Assembly (NCBI GenBank): GCA_964459325.1
Contig: CAYWKU010000009.1
Coordinates: 61,294 to 125,293, forward strand
Length of the DNA stretch: 64,000 nucleotides
Source: CAYWKU01 sp964459325
Lineage (GTDB): Bacteria; RBG-13-61-14; CAYWKU01
Reading direction: 5' to 3'
The position numbers were made by a program, and so were the translations under genes. Shown here piece by piece: positions 17,717-26,473 of this stretch (the stretch's first letter is position 1; each line of letters starts with the position of its first letter). The notes beneath the pieces were generated by a model. It was not told the origin of the DNA and did not search any database. It saw only the letters and a list, made by a program, of their open reading frames with translations.

Positions 17717-18277
17717 CTAAAACTCCATTATTTCTTTTTCCTTGACCGAAGCTATTTCATCGGACTTTTCAATATTCTTATCGAGCAACTCCTGCACCTG
17801 CTTCTGGGCTCGATGCATGTCGTCCTCGCTGATTTCCTTGTCCTTTTCCATCTGTTTGAGCATGTCGTTGGCTTCCCGCCGTATCTGGCGGAGGGCTATT
17901 TTGGCCTCCTCGTTGCGCTTGCGCACGGTTTTCGCCAGTTCCTTGCGCCTTTCTTCGGTAAGCTCGGGTATGGTAATCCTCAGGATTTTGCCCTGGTTTT
18001 GAGGGTTAAGCCCCAGGTCGCTGGCCATTATGGCCTTTTCTATCTCTTTGGCCGAGCCGGGGTCGTAGGGCTGAATAACTATCTGCCTGGCTTCGGGAGC
18101 CGACAGGTTGGCGAGCTGATTGAGAGGCGTGGGTGTGCCGTAATAGTCGACCTTGATGCCGTCCAGCATGGCCACGCTGGCCCGGCCCGTTCTCATCTTG
18201 GAAAGGTCCTTTCTCAGGGCTTCGACGGACTTCGAGAAATCCTCCTTTATGCTGTCGAAAACTTCATCAACTGTCAT
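17717..18277 (-). CDS. frr: Ribosome recycling factor
   Basis: A 186-aa protein of normal length, with the family blocks LRTGRASVAMLDGIKVDYYG, PLNQLA and PELTEERRKELAKTVRK. With EF-G it splits post-termination ribosomes. It lies between pyrH and uppS in the standard order. Confidence 0.97.
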   Translation of the reverse strand: MTVDEVFDSIKEDFSKSVEALRKDLSKMRTGRASVAMLDGIKVDYYGTPTPLNQLANLSAPEARQIVIQPYDPGSAKEIEKAIMASDLGLNPQNQGKILRITIPELTEERRKELAKTVRKRNEEAKIALRQIRREANDMLKQMEKDKEISEDDMHRAQKQVQELLDKNIEKSDEIASVKEKEIMEF

Positions 18278-18304
18278 TTTCTTAACCTCCCCGCAGTTAG
18301 GACT

Positions 18305-19063
18305 TCAGGAAGCGGGAGAAAATTCTTCCCCCACCAGCGTGCCGATGGTCTCCCCCGTTATCGCCCGCACCATGTTTCCCTTCTCGGAAACGTCTAAGAC
18401 AATCAGAGGGATGCGGTTGTCCATGCATAAGCTGACGGCCGCCGAATCCATTACCTTGAGCTGCCGGTTGATGACTTCGAGGTAAGTAAGCCGTTCATAC
18501 CTGGTGGCCTCCGGGTGCTCGTAAGGGTCCTTGTCAAAGACGCCGGGCACTTTTGTGGCCTTCATTATCACCTCGGCGCCCACTTCCGCGGCTCTCAGCG
18601 CGGCGGCGGTGTCGGTGGTGAAGTAGGGGTTGCCGGTGCCGGCTGCGAAGATTACTATGCGACCCTTTTCCAGGTGCCTCAGCGCCCTGCGCCTGATGTA
18701 AGGCTCGGCAACATGCCGTATTTCGAGGGCGCTCATCACGCGGGTGGCGATGCCCTTCCTTTCCAGGGCGTCCTGCAGTGCAAGGCCGTTGATGAGAGTG
18801 GCCAGCATGCCCATGTAGTCGGCCTGTGCCCTGTCCATACCTTCGGCGCTGGCCTTTACACCCCGGAATATGTTGCCTCCGCCGATAACCACCGATGCCT
18901 GCACGCCCATTTTCTGTATTTCATCGAACTCGTCCGCCACTTCGTAAAGAAACTCGGAAGACACCCCGTACGTGCGGTCGCCCTGCAGTGCTTCGCCGCT
19001 GAGCTTTATCAGCACCCGGCTGTATAAGGGTTTCGCCTGAGCCATTTCGGCATCACTTTTCAT
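18305..19063 (-). CDS. pyrH: Uridylate kinase
   Basis: A 252-aa amino-acid-kinase-fold UMP kinase. It has RVLIKLSGEALQG at the N-terminus, VIGGGNIFRG near residue 60, the MGMLAT helix and AAGTGNPYFTTDTAAALRA near residue 140. It phosphorylates UMP to UDP for nucleic acid and cell-wall precursor synthesis. The first 10 residues (MKSDAEMAQA) are variable, so the Met at residue 7 is an alternative start. Confidence 0.95.
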   Translation of the reverse strand: MKSDAEMAQAKPLYSRVLIKLSGEALQGDRTYGVSSEFLYEVADEFDEIQKMGVQASVVIGGGNIFRGVKASAEGMDRAQADYMGMLATLINGLALQDALERKGIATRVMSALEIRHVAEPYIRRRALRHLEKGRIVIFAAGTGNPYFTTDTAAALRAAEVGAEVIMKATKVPGVFDKDPYEHPEATRYERLTYLEVINRQLKVMDSAAVSLCMDNRIPLIVLDVSEKGNMVRAITGETIGTLVGEEFSPAS

Positions 19064-19078
19064 GGCCGGTTGTGGCGG

Positions 19079-19708
19079 TCAACCTTCCTCTTCAGACTCC
19101 GCCTCGGCGGCCTGGGTTTCTCCCAATTGATACCTTGTGAACCTTGCCACCCGGATGTTTTCGCCTATGTCCGCGACGGCTTCCTTAATAACGTCCTCCA
19201 CTTTCATGTCCGGGTCGCGGATGTAAGCCTGTTCCAGGAGAACATTCTCCTCGTAGTACTTACCCAGCTTTCCTTCCACGATTTTATCCACCACGTTTTC
19301 GGGTTTTCCGCTATCGAGGGCCTGCTTGCGGTAGACGGCCCTTTCCCTTTCAACCAGCTCCTCGCTCAGCTCCTCGCGCCTCACGCACATCGGCGCCGCT
19401 GCCGCCACCTGCATTGAGAGGTTTTTGACCAGCTCGCTGAAGGTGTCGGTACGGGCGGCGAAGTCGGTTTCGCAATTGACCTCGATGAGAACGCCAATCT
19501 TCGAGCCGGGATGGATGTAAGCGGCGACCTGCCCCTCGGTGGTGGCCCGGCCCGCTTTCTTTTCCGCTTTCAGGATTCCCTTCTGCCGCAAAAAATCGAC
19601 GGCGGACTCGACGTCGCCGCCGGTTTCGGTCAGCGCTTTTTTGCAATCCATCATACCGGCGCCGGTTCTGTCTCTGAGTTCCTTTACCATTTTCGCGTTG
19701 ATTTCCAA
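19079..19708 (-). CDS. tsf: Translation elongation factor Ts (short form)
   Basis: A 209-aa nucleotide-exchange factor for EF-Tu. It contains VKELRDRTGAGMMDCKKAL in the N-terminal UBA-like domain and VNCETDFAARTDTF in the core. It is shorter than the Escherichia coli protein (283 aa) and resembles the short one-core form known from Thermus and cyanobacteria. It follows rpsB by 45 bp on the same strand. The C-terminal tail (TQAAEAESEEEG) is acidic, as in the S2 protein encoded just before it. Confidence 0.95.
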   Translation of the reverse strand: MEINAKMVKELRDRTGAGMMDCKKALTETGGDVESAVDFLRQKGILKAEKKAGRATTEGQVAAYIHPGSKIGVLIEVNCETDFAARTDTFSELVKNLSMQVAAAAPMCVRREELSEELVERERAVYRKQALDSGKPENVVDKIVEGKLGKYYEENVLLEQAYIRDPDMKVEDVIKEAVADIGENIRVARFTRYQLGETQAAEAESEEEG

Positions 19709-19753
19709 TTTAAACTACTCCTCGGAAGCTATGTTTAATCGAGGACGGAGCCG

Positions 19754-20695
19754 TCACTCCGCCTCGTATTCTTCCTCGTAATATTCAGCGTCGATGTCGG
19801 GCGCGGGATAATCGCTTTCCTCTTCTTCAGCGCCGGGAGGCTTCTCTTCGGCGGCCTCCTTCTCTTCGGCGACCTCCTTCTCTTCGGCGGCCTCCTTCTC
19901 TTCGGCGGCCTCCTTCTCTTCGGCGGCCTCCTTCTCTTCGGCGGACTTTTTCTTGACGACCTCGACTTGAGCCGCCGAGGCGGCCGCCGGTTGTTCGACA
20001 ACCTCCTTTTCGCCCCTCTCGCGCCCTTCGACGCATGCATCGGCTATTTTCTGCGCGAACAATCTTATCGCCCGTATGGCGTCGTCGTTGCCGGGTATCA
20101 GGTAATCCACACCCTCGGGGTCGCAGTTGGTGTCCACCACCGCCACCACGGGTATACCCAGCCTGTTGGCTTCTCGAAGCGCGATGTATTCCTTGCGCAC
20201 GTCGATTATGAACATGGCGTCCGGCAGGCGCGGCATTTTGGAGATGCCGCCGAGGTTGTTTTCCAGCCGGGCTCTTTCCCTGCGGAGGGTCAGGGCCTCC
20301 TTCTTAAGCCGCTGCTCGAGCGTTCCGTCCTCATCCATGCGTATAATCTCATGGAGCCTTTCAATGCTGCCGCGGATGGTTTTCCAGTTGGTAAGGGTGC
20401 CGCCCAGCCAGCGGTTATTAACGTAATACTGTTCCGCCCGGGTGGCTTCCTCCTGGATGGAGTCCTGAGCCTGCCTCTTGGTGCCCACGAACAACACGAT
20501 TCCGCCGTCTGCGGCGATGTCGGAGATGAAGTTGTAGGCCTTTTCGAACATGGTGACCGTTTTCTGAAGGTCAATGATGTAAATTCCGTTGCGTGCCCCG
20601 AAGATGTAAGGTTTCATCCTGGGGTTCCACCTTTTGGTCTGATGGCCGAAGTGGACTCCGGCCTCCAGCAGTTGTTTCATCTGGATTGCGCTCAT
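19754..20695 (-). CDS. rpsB: 30S ribosomal protein S2 with an acidic repeat tail
   Basis: A 313-aa S2, longer than the usual 230-260 aa. The core has MKQLLEAGVHFGHQTKRWNP, FVGTKRQAQDSI, NNRWLGGTLTNW and PVVAVVDTNCDPEGVDYLIPGNDDA. The true start is the ATG at 20695, with an AAGGAG ribosome site; the frame runs 19 codons further upstream without family support. Residues about 245-285 are a tandem AEEKEA repeat encoded by an 18-bp DNA repeat, followed by a very acidic end. S2 binds near the 30S mRNA exit; the tail's effect is unknown. Confidence 0.95.
   Translation of the reverse strand: MSAIQMKQLLEAGVHFGHQTKRWNPRMKPYIFGARNGIYIIDLQKTVTMFEKAYNFISDIAADGGIVLFVGTKRQAQDSIQEEATRAEQYYVNNRWLGGTLTNWKTIRGSIERLHEIIRMDEDGTLEQRLKKEALTLRRERARLENNLGGISKMPRLPDAMFIIDVRKEYIALREANRLGIPVVAVVDTNCDPEGVDYLIPGNDDAIRAIRLFAQKIADACVEGRERGEKEVVEQPAAASAAQVEVVKKKSAEEKEAAEEKEAAEEKEAAEEKEVAEEKEAAEEKPPGAEEEESDYPAPDIDAEYYEEEYEAE
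19841..19948 (-). repeat. Six-copy 18-bp tandem repeat inside rpsB
   Basis: The plus-strand unit CTTCTCTTCGGCGGCCTC repeats six times in phase with the reading frame (19841, 19859, 19877, 19895, 19913, 19931). The second copy has one change (GAC for GGC) and the last diverges at its end. It encodes a hexapeptide repeat of EKEAAE type. Near-identity between copies points to recent expansion and possible length variation between strains. Confidence 0.9.
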
Positions 20696-20800
20696 TCCTG
20701 TCTCCTTGCGGGTTATTTCCTCCGCGCCATCGCTCCGGGAAGCTAACCCCAAAGGGTCACCCCCTCCCCGGTCCGGTCGCGTGCGGATTTGTAACTTATT

Positions 20801-20829
20801 TATTTAACATACTTTTCGCCTGACGGCAA
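20801..20829 (-). promoter_or_regulatory. Weak candidate promoter for the rpsB operon
   Basis: On the minus strand, TTGCCG (20829-20824) and TAAATA (20806-20801) lie 17 bp apart, giving a leader of about 100 nt before rpsB. The leader is G+C-rich and could fold, but no named S2 autoregulatory element was recognised. The rest of the 340-bp gap (20696-21035) shows no gene. Confidence 0.3.
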
Positions 20830-21035
20830 CGTGGTTGCGCATTTGGAACCGCTTGCGGCAGCGGGCTTTAAGCCCATTGGCCGCTTCAATCGCCGCCAAC
20901 GGCAAAATTCGAGGAATTTTTCAGAATCTTCCCGGAGTTGTGCGAAAAAAATCAGCCCGACCCCGTCTCATTCCATCCCCTGCGGCTAATCGACCCCGTC
21001 CGGCAAACACTCCCAACCGTTACATTTCCGAGCTG

Positions 21036-21587
21036 TTATGTCCGCTGACCGAATTTATCGTGCGATACGAACTCGTTTATATTCTTCCTCTTGGGCGGAT
21101 TGGGGCTGTGGTCCGGGTATCCGAGCGGTATCAATTCCACCACCGTGACGTTCTCCGGCACTTCCAATACCTTCCCCGCCGCGTCGTGGTCAATATAACC
21201 TACGTTGACGGTAGCCAGGCCGAGAGCGTGGGCGGCCAGGCAAAGGTTCTGGCACGCCAGGCCCAGGTCGAACATCATCCAGTCTCCCAGCGAAGAAACA
21301 TTTTTTCCTTTATAAAAACCGGATTCGTTCCACCGCCCGCACATTGCGATTACAACGGGAGCTGCCACTATGGCTTCCTTGGCGGGATTTCCCTTGGGCA
21401 ATGTCTCCTGCAGGCGCTTTTTTACATCCGCGTCCCGGACGAGTACAACCTCCCACGGCTGAACGTTCGCCCAACTGGGTGCCCATCTTATGGCTTCAAG
21501 CACTTGGGCAAGGTCTTGAGAGTTAATCGGGTCTTTCTTATACTTGCGGATGCTGCGCCTTCCCAGGACGGAAGTCATAGTGTCCAT
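21036..21587 (-). CDS. Nitroreductase-family FMN oxidoreductase
   Basis: A 183-aa protein with the N-terminal FMN-binding motif RRSIRKYKKDPI and WAPSWANVQPWEVVLVR, and the C-terminal VVELIPLGYPD block. The family comprises FMN-dependent NAD(P)H oxidoreductases that act on nitro compounds, quinones or flavins; the substrate is not predictable. It stands alone, divergent from the NTPase gene at 21704. Confidence 0.88.
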   Translation of the reverse strand: MDTMTSVLGRRSIRKYKKDPINSQDLAQVLEAIRWAPSWANVQPWEVVLVRDADVKKRLQETLPKGNPAKEAIVAAPVVIAMCGRWNESGFYKGKNVSSLGDWMMFDLGLACQNLCLAAHALGLATVNVGYIDHDAAGKVLEVPENVTVVELIPLGYPDHSPNPPKRKNINEFVSHDKFGQRT

Positions 21588-21703
21588 AACATTCGACCTC
21601 CTGTTTATCCTTTTAACATAATCTTCTTTAAGAATACCACGAAAGGTGGACGAAGCGCAAACAAATAGGTTAAATTAACCATAAATACCAGGAGGAAACC
21701 GGA

Positions 21704-22240
21704 TTGATAAGCGTTCTTATGACCGGGCCGAAGGGCTCGGGTAAAACTACCGTATGCGGCGAGCTTTTTAAAATCGCCCGCTCCGCTGGATGGAAAGTGA
21801 GCGGAGTAAGCATAGACAAGTGCCTCGACGACTCAGGGGAAGTGGAGATATTGGCACTGAAGGATTTGAGCACCGGGAACTGGTGCGAGCTTGCCAGGGT
21901 CGCTGACGATTCCGAGCCGCCGGAGGGATGGTTCCCCCAGGGCAGATGGCATTTTCACCGGGAAGCTTTCGTCTGGGCCAACACGCTCCTGGCCAGGCCC
22001 GCGCCGGTGGATTTGATAATAATCGACGAGATTGGCCCGCTGGAGATGGAAGGTGAGGGGTTCGCGCCGGCCGCATGGTCGGCGAGGGCGCCGAGAATGC
22101 TTTACGTGGCCCGCTCGGGGCTGGCAAAGACGTTGCGGCCCAAACTGAGGCGCCCGGAGCTTAAAATCATGGAGCTGACCGAAGACAACAGGAACGAGCT
22201 ACCCAAGAAGCTGGCAACAATTTTCGAGATAAAGCACTAA
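21704..22240 (+). CDS. THEP1-like nucleoside triphosphatase
   Basis: A 178-aa P-loop protein with Walker A GPKGSGKTT at residues 8-16 and the Walker B-like IIIDEIGPLE near residue 107, typical of the THEP1 (NTPase_1) family. The start is TTG at 21704, supported by AGGAGG eight bases upstream. Members hydrolyse NTPs and their role in bacteria is unclear. It is the first plus-strand gene after the divergent nitroreductase. Confidence 0.8.
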   Translation: MISVLMTGPKGSGKTTVCGELFKIARSAGWKVSGVSIDKCLDDSGEVEILALKDLSTGNWCELARVADDSEPPEGWFPQGRWHFHREAFVWANTLLARPAPVDLIIIDEIGPLEMEGEGFAPAAWSARAPRMLYVARSGLAKTLRPKLRRPELKIMELTEDNRNELPKKLATIFEIKH

Positions 22241-22421
22241 AGCTCCTCCGGGAAAATTTCCGCAAAATCAATGAAATTTTCCGTGTGGGAATTATATTGT
22301 GGTAAAAACCCGGGTTTAGCAGTTGGAAAAGACAAGGGGCTTAACCCCTTGCCTGACTTATATGTCTTATTCCCGTATCAACTGCAAAATCCGAGTAAAA
22401 AAGGATATTTGAGGCTTTATC

Positions 22422-23183
22422 ATGGCGGAAAAGACCGTTATTGTAACCCATGAGAGATACTTGGAGGACTACCCCACTGCCGGGGTGGAATGCCCGGAAA
22501 GGCTGGAGTCGATACTTCCGGCGGTCAAGGATTTACCACACCGCGAGCCGGAACCCGCCACAGAGGAAGACATCCTGCGGGTGCATACTCCGGCCCACTA
22601 CCGGGGCATAAAGAACTCGCCCGTCTATGAAGTGGCGATGCTAAGCGCCGGCGGGGCAATACTGGCGAGTGAAATCGGCACAAACTCTCAGTCCGTTTTC
22701 GCCGCAATAAGGCCGCCGGGTCACCACGCAAGTCCCAACAGCGCCTGGGGTTTTTGCTTTTTCAACAACATGGCTGTTACCATAGAAAAACTGATGGCGG
22801 AAAATAAAATAAACTCCGCCTTCATACTCGACATAGACCTGCACTTCGGAGACGGAACCGACAACTTCTACAGGGGAGACAAAAACGTTACCGTCTGGAA
22901 CGTGGAGGAGATACGACCGGAGCCTTTTCTGGATTATGTGCACGACGGGCTTGCCGGCCACGAGTACGACATCATAGGCGTAAGCGCGGGGTTCGACACT
23001 TACGAAAAGGACTGGGGAGGCATCCTCTCCACCGAGGACTATCGAAAAATAGGCAGGATGGTATACGAATCGGCCCGCGACAAATGCAACGGGCGCAGGT
23101 TTGCTATACTGGAAGGCGGCTATTACATCGAGGAGCTGGGCAAGAACGCACGCGCCTTTATAGACGGCATGGAGGGCGACTAA
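22422..23183 (+). CDS. HDAC/acetylpolyamine amidohydrolase-family protein
   Basis: A 253-aa zinc hydrolase of the arginase/deacetylase superfamily. Recognisable are HERYLEDYPTAGVECPERL, the double-His block RPPGHHASPNSAWGFCFFNN, the zinc-ligand segment ILDIDLHFGDGT and VSAGFDTYEKDWGG. The substrate could be acetylated polyamines, small acetylated metabolites or protein lysines. It is somewhat shorter than many members (around 300-340 aa). It lies 26 bp upstream of hslV on the same strand and may share its transcript. Confidence 0.85.
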   Translation: MAEKTVIVTHERYLEDYPTAGVECPERLESILPAVKDLPHREPEPATEEDILRVHTPAHYRGIKNSPVYEVAMLSAGGAILASEIGTNSQSVFAAIRPPGHHASPNSAWGFCFFNNMAVTIEKLMAENKINSAFILDIDLHFGDGTDNFYRGDKNVTVWNVEEIRPEPFLDYVHDGLAGHEYDIIGVSAGFDTYEKDWGGILSTEDYRKIGRMVYESARDKCNGRRFAILEGGYYIEELGKNARAFIDGMEGD

Positions 23184-23209
23184 AGCAAAAAAACGAAACG
23201 GAGAAAAAA

Positions 23210-23758
23210 GTGGGAGTTACAGATAAAATCCACGGAACCACTATCATTTCGGTACGCGACTCCGAAAAAGTGGTAATAGCCGGCGACGGACAGGTGAGCA
23301 TGAACAACACCATCATGAAGTCAGGGGCCCGAAAGGTAAGGCGCATATTCAACGAATCCATACTGGTGGGCTTCGCGGGGGGCGGCGCCGATTCCATGGC
23401 GCTGGCCGACAGGTTCGAGGGCAAGCTGGAGCAGTTCTCGGGAAACCTCAAGAAAGCGGTGGTGGAGCTTGCAAAGGACTGGCGAATGGACAGGGCCATG
23501 CGCAGGCTCGAGGCGCTGATGGTAGCCGCCGGGACGGACGGGAGCTTCCTCCTCTCCGGAGCGGGGGACGTAATCGAGCCGGACGACGGCATACTCGCCA
23601 TCGGCTCCGGCGGGCCTTACGCCCTTGCCGCCGCCAGGGCGCTCGTCGCGGACACAGACCTGGGAGCCGAGGAAATAGCGCGTAAATCCCTGGAGATAGC
23701 GGGGCAGATATGCGTATTTACCAACCGGGAGATAACCATAGAGGAGATTAACTTATGA
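23210..23758 (+). CDS. hslV: ATP-dependent protease proteolytic subunit HslV
   Basis: A 182-aa threonine protease that forms the proteolytic core of HslUV (ClpQY). The mature N-terminus should be the Thr after HG in DKIHGTTIISVRDS, followed by VVIAGDGQVSMNNT and the SGARKVRRI helix. The family start is the GTG at 23210 with GGAG upstream; the open frame extends 42 codons further but overlaps the HDAC-like gene. The stop overlaps hslU by four bases (ATGA), as in other hslVU pairs. Confidence 0.94.
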   Translation: MGVTDKIHGTTIISVRDSEKVVIAGDGQVSMNNTIMKSGARKVRRIFNESILVGFAGGGADSMALADRFEGKLEQFSGNLKKAVVELAKDWRMDRAMRRLEALMVAAGTDGSFLLSGAGDVIEPDDGILAIGSGGPYALAAARALVADTDLGAEEIARKSLEIAGQICVFTNREITIEEINL

Positions 23759-25185
23759 GCGCCGAGAACATCTATGGCGACTCATTCGCCATTATGAGGG
23801 AAGAAAAAGGAACCGAAGAAAGCACTCACCTCAGGGGCTTCACCCCCCGGCAGATTGTGGCGGAGCTGGACCGCTACATCGTGGGACAGGAGAAGGCCAA
23901 GAGGGCGGTGGCAATCGCGTTGCGCAACCGGTGGCGAAGGCAGATGGTTCCCGAGGAGCTTCGGGATGAAATCGCCCCCAAAAACATCATCATGATAGGC
24001 CCCACGGGGGTGGGAAAAACCGAAATAGCCCGCCGACTTTCACGGCTGGCCGGTGCCCCGCTCATCAAGGTGGAAGCCAGCAAGTTCACCGAGGTAGGCT
24101 ACGTGGGACGCGACGTGGAAAGCATGGTGCGCGACTTGGTCGAGTTGAGCATGAAAATGGTGCAGGACGAAGAAAGGGAGCGGGTACAGGCCGAAGCCGA
24201 AAGATTGGCCGAGGAGAGGATATTGGACTCCCTTATGCCCAAGGTGGATACCGAACAAGACCTTATGGATACGGAGGTGGGCACCAACGTGGAGTTTACC
24301 GGCTCCGGCGGCCTTCGGGAGAAGCTGAGGTACCTGTGGAGAAAAGGAAAACTCGACGACAAGTTGGTGGAAATTGAAACCAGCTCCCAGAATATGCCCT
24401 TCGCGCAAATATTCGGCGCCGGTGGCATGGAGGAGGTGGGGTTCAATCTGAACGAGATGATGAGCAACATAATGCCAAGCAAAACCAATCGCCGCCAGGT
24501 ATCGGCCCGGGAGGCTTTCAAAGTCATCTGCCAGGAGGAAGCGGGTAACCTGATTGACCAGGAAGCGGTCAAGGGCAGGGCCCTGGAGCGGGTGGAACAG
24601 AGCGGCATCATTTTTATCGACGAGATAGACAAGGTGGCGGGGCGAAGCTCGTCCCACGGGCCCGATGTCTCCCGCGAGGGCGTGCAGCGGGACATACTGC
24701 CCATTGTCGAGGGCAGCACGGTGGCCACCAAGCACGGCATGGTAAAAACCGACCACATACTCTTCATCACCGCCGGGGCGTTCCACATGACCAAGCCCAG
24801 CGACCTGATACCGGAGCTGCAGGGCCGCTTCCCCATCCGGGTGGAGCTAAGCGCGCTCAATAAGGACGATTTCATCAGGATACTGAAAGACCCGGAAAAT
24901 TCCCTCACCCGCCAGTACGAAGCGCTGCTGAAAACGGAGGATATCAACATCGAGTTCAACGACGAGGCGATTGCGGAAATAGCCGAAATGGCTCAGAAAG
25001 TCAACGAGAACACCGAAAATATAGGCGCCCGCAGGCTGCACACCATCATGGAAAGGGTGCTGGACGAGATTAGCTTCGACGCTCCCGAGCGAAAGGGCGA
25101 CAAGATAGTTGTAGACCGGGAGTACGTGAGAAGCCGCCTGGCGGACCTGGTCACCGACGAAGACCTGTCGCGGTATATCCTCTGA
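23755..25185 (+). CDS. hslU: ATP-dependent protease ATPase subunit HslU
   Basis: A 476-aa AAA+ unfoldase. It has FTPRQIVAELDRYIVGQ at residue 29, Walker A GPTGVGKTE near residue 78, GYVGRDVESMVRDLVE, the inserted I domain (about residues 125-240), Walker B IIFIDEIDK near 285, and the C-terminal LADLVTDEDLSRYIL that docks into HslV. The first 14 residues before Met14 are not conserved, so that Met is an alternative start. Translationally coupled to hslV. Confidence 0.96.
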   Translation: MSAENIYGDSFAIMREEKGTEESTHLRGFTPRQIVAELDRYIVGQEKAKRAVAIALRNRWRRQMVPEELRDEIAPKNIIMIGPTGVGKTEIARRLSRLAGAPLIKVEASKFTEVGYVGRDVESMVRDLVELSMKMVQDEERERVQAEAERLAEERILDSLMPKVDTEQDLMDTEVGTNVEFTGSGGLREKLRYLWRKGKLDDKLVEIETSSQNMPFAQIFGAGGMEEVGFNLNEMMSNIMPSKTNRRQVSAREAFKVICQEEAGNLIDQEAVKGRALERVEQSGIIFIDEIDKVAGRSSSHGPDVSREGVQRDILPIVEGSTVATKHGMVKTDHILFITAGAFHMTKPSDLIPELQGRFPIRVELSALNKDDFIRILKDPENSLTRQYEALLKTEDINIEFNDEAIAEIAEMAQKVNENTENIGARRLHTIMERVLDEISFDAPERKGDKIVVDREYVRSRLADLVTDEDLSRYIL

Positions 25186-25201
25186 AATCGGGAGCTTCAG
25201 C

Positions 25202-25392
25202 GCCGGGCAGGAATGCCCGGCCTCCGGCAAAAACGGAGGACGGACATTCTTGTCCGTCAAATACCGGGGCTGCAGTTGATAGCCCACACAACTTGCTTGT
25301 GTGGGTGAGCTATCGCTCACGTGAGAAATTTTCTTCCAAAGTGCCCGCAGTCATGCTACCGCATGTCTGCCCACATAACGAGTTATGTGGGC
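25202..25392. repeat. Cluster of intergenic hairpin repeats after hslU
   Basis: The 296-bp gap between the convergent hslU and FTR genes holds several palindromes: GCCGGGC..GCCCGGC (25202-25221), GACGGACA..TGTCCGTC (25239-25258), CCCACACAA..TTGTGTGGG (25283-25305), GTGAGC..GCTCAC (25305-25320) and GCCCACATAAC..GTTATGTGGGC (25369-25392). The first one or two could end hslU transcription but lack T runs. No gene is seen. Confidence 0.65.
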
Positions 25393-25481
25393 TATCTTTC
25401 TTTGGAGTGCTACAGCGCCGGCAACAGGAATTTTTTTTCTGGGCCTTCGGCGCCGGGCTTACGCTGCCGCTTTAAGGGGCG

Positions 25482-25979
25482 TCAGGGGAGCCCGAACTCC
25501 TCGAACCTCTCCTTTTTGGCCTTGCAAATCGGGCAGGTTTCGGGCGGGCTTTTGCGGGCACAAAGGTAGCCGCAAACCCGGCACCTCCAGACCTTCTGCT
25601 CATCGCCGACCTTCTGTTCGGGAGGGTTGCTGCGCTCCTCTTCAGGGGGTCTTCTTTCGGGTACCGGCTGCGCCTCAGCCTCGCCGCGCTTGATGGCCGC
25701 GTTGACGTAGAGGGCGCAATAGCAGGCGCCGTATTCTTCGAGGTCGGGGTCTCGATAGTCACAGGGGCATATGATGTCCAGGTCCGCCTGCTTGTCCCCT
25801 TCGGCCAGTCGGCAGGGGCAGGCCATGTAGCCGTAGCGGTCGATGTTCTGCACCAGGCCGCGGCACAACTCCATCGTCATCTCGACGTCGGGATTCAGGT
25901 GGTACCCCGAAGCTTCCGCTTCGGCGTCCAGCTTTTCCATCAGCTTCCGGGCTCTCTTGTCCGGGCTTTCTCCGGTCAT
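25482..25979 (-). CDS. Ferredoxin:thioredoxin reductase catalytic subunit fused to rubredoxin
   Basis: A 165-aa fusion. Residues about 5-100 match the FTR catalytic chain: one leading Cys (ELCRG), then CPC, CPC and CYC, giving the seven Cys for a 4Fe-4S cluster and active-site disulfide. The third pair is normally CHC; Tyr replaces His here. Residues about 125-165 are a rubredoxin-like domain with CRVC and CPIC iron ligands, joined by a Pro/Glu-rich linker. It likely passes electrons from rubredoxin or ferredoxin to a thioredoxin- or glutaredoxin-like partner, plausibly the one encoded three bases upstream. Confidence 0.88.
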   Translation of the reverse strand: MTGESPDKRARKLMEKLDAEAEASGYHLNPDVEMTMELCRGLVQNIDRYGYMACPCRLAEGDKQADLDIICPCDYRDPDLEEYGACYCALYVNAAIKRGEAEAQPVPERRPPEEERSNPPEQKVGDEQKVWRCRVCGYLCARKSPPETCPICKAKKERFEEFGLP

Positions 25980-25982
25980 CCC

Positions 25983-26240
25983 TTAATCCTTAATCTCCTG
26001 CTCGAGCTGCTCGGGCTTGTAGCCCACGATTACCGAGCGGCCATCGCCCACGACGACCGTTGGGAACGATTTTTTCGGATTGTATTGTGACACCTCTTCG
26101 AGGACTTTTTCCCTTTCATCGCCTTCCAGCTTGTCAACGTAGACGGTATCGCAGGTTACGTTGTTATTTTTCATCCACTCCAGGGTGCGCTTGCACCAGC
26201 CGCACGTGGAGAGGGCGTAGAGTTTTACCTTCTCATCCAT
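25983..26240 (-). CDS. Glutaredoxin-like redox protein
   Basis: An 85-aa thioredoxin-fold protein with a CGWC active site (KLYALSTCGWCKRTLEWM) and the cis-Pro segment SFPTVVVG. The likely start is the ATG at 26240, placed at a proper distance from AAAGGGG; a GTG three codons upstream sits inside the ribosome site. It is encoded immediately before the FTR-rubredoxin fusion (three-base gap), which suggests it is that enzyme's disulfide substrate instead of a glutathione-dependent protein. That pairing is inference. Confidence 0.85.
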   Translation of the reverse strand: MDEKVKLYALSTCGWCKRTLEWMKNNNVTCDTVYVDKLEGDEREKVLEEVSQYNPKKSFPTVVVGDGRSVIVGYKPEQLEQEIKD

Positions 26241-26473
26241 TTTGTTCACCCCTTTGCTAAAAAAGCCAAAATCCTCTTGAATTTTGATGCGATTGCGCTC
26301 CCGCAGGATTTTTCATATATTTTCTCTGTTCACTATATCGAAGACTTTTCTTGAGTATGTACATCCATTCAAACATATTCAACTTTTAATTTTTACTTCC
26401 GGGAACGACCTCGGTGTAAAAACAGGGCAAGATATCATTCGTCTTAAAAAATCAAAAAAAGGAGTAATCCACA

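Noticed and set aside
19841..19948. Possible CRISPR-like repeat
   Set aside because: Contiguous 18-bp units without spacers, in frame inside rpsB; a coding tandem repeat.
20696..20752. 19-codon extension of rpsB
   Set aside because: The ATG at 20695 has AAGGAG at the right distance and the known S2 start; the extension has no family support.
20835..21668. 277-codon plus-strand frame
   Set aside because: Mostly antisense to the nitroreductase gene, which has clear family motifs.
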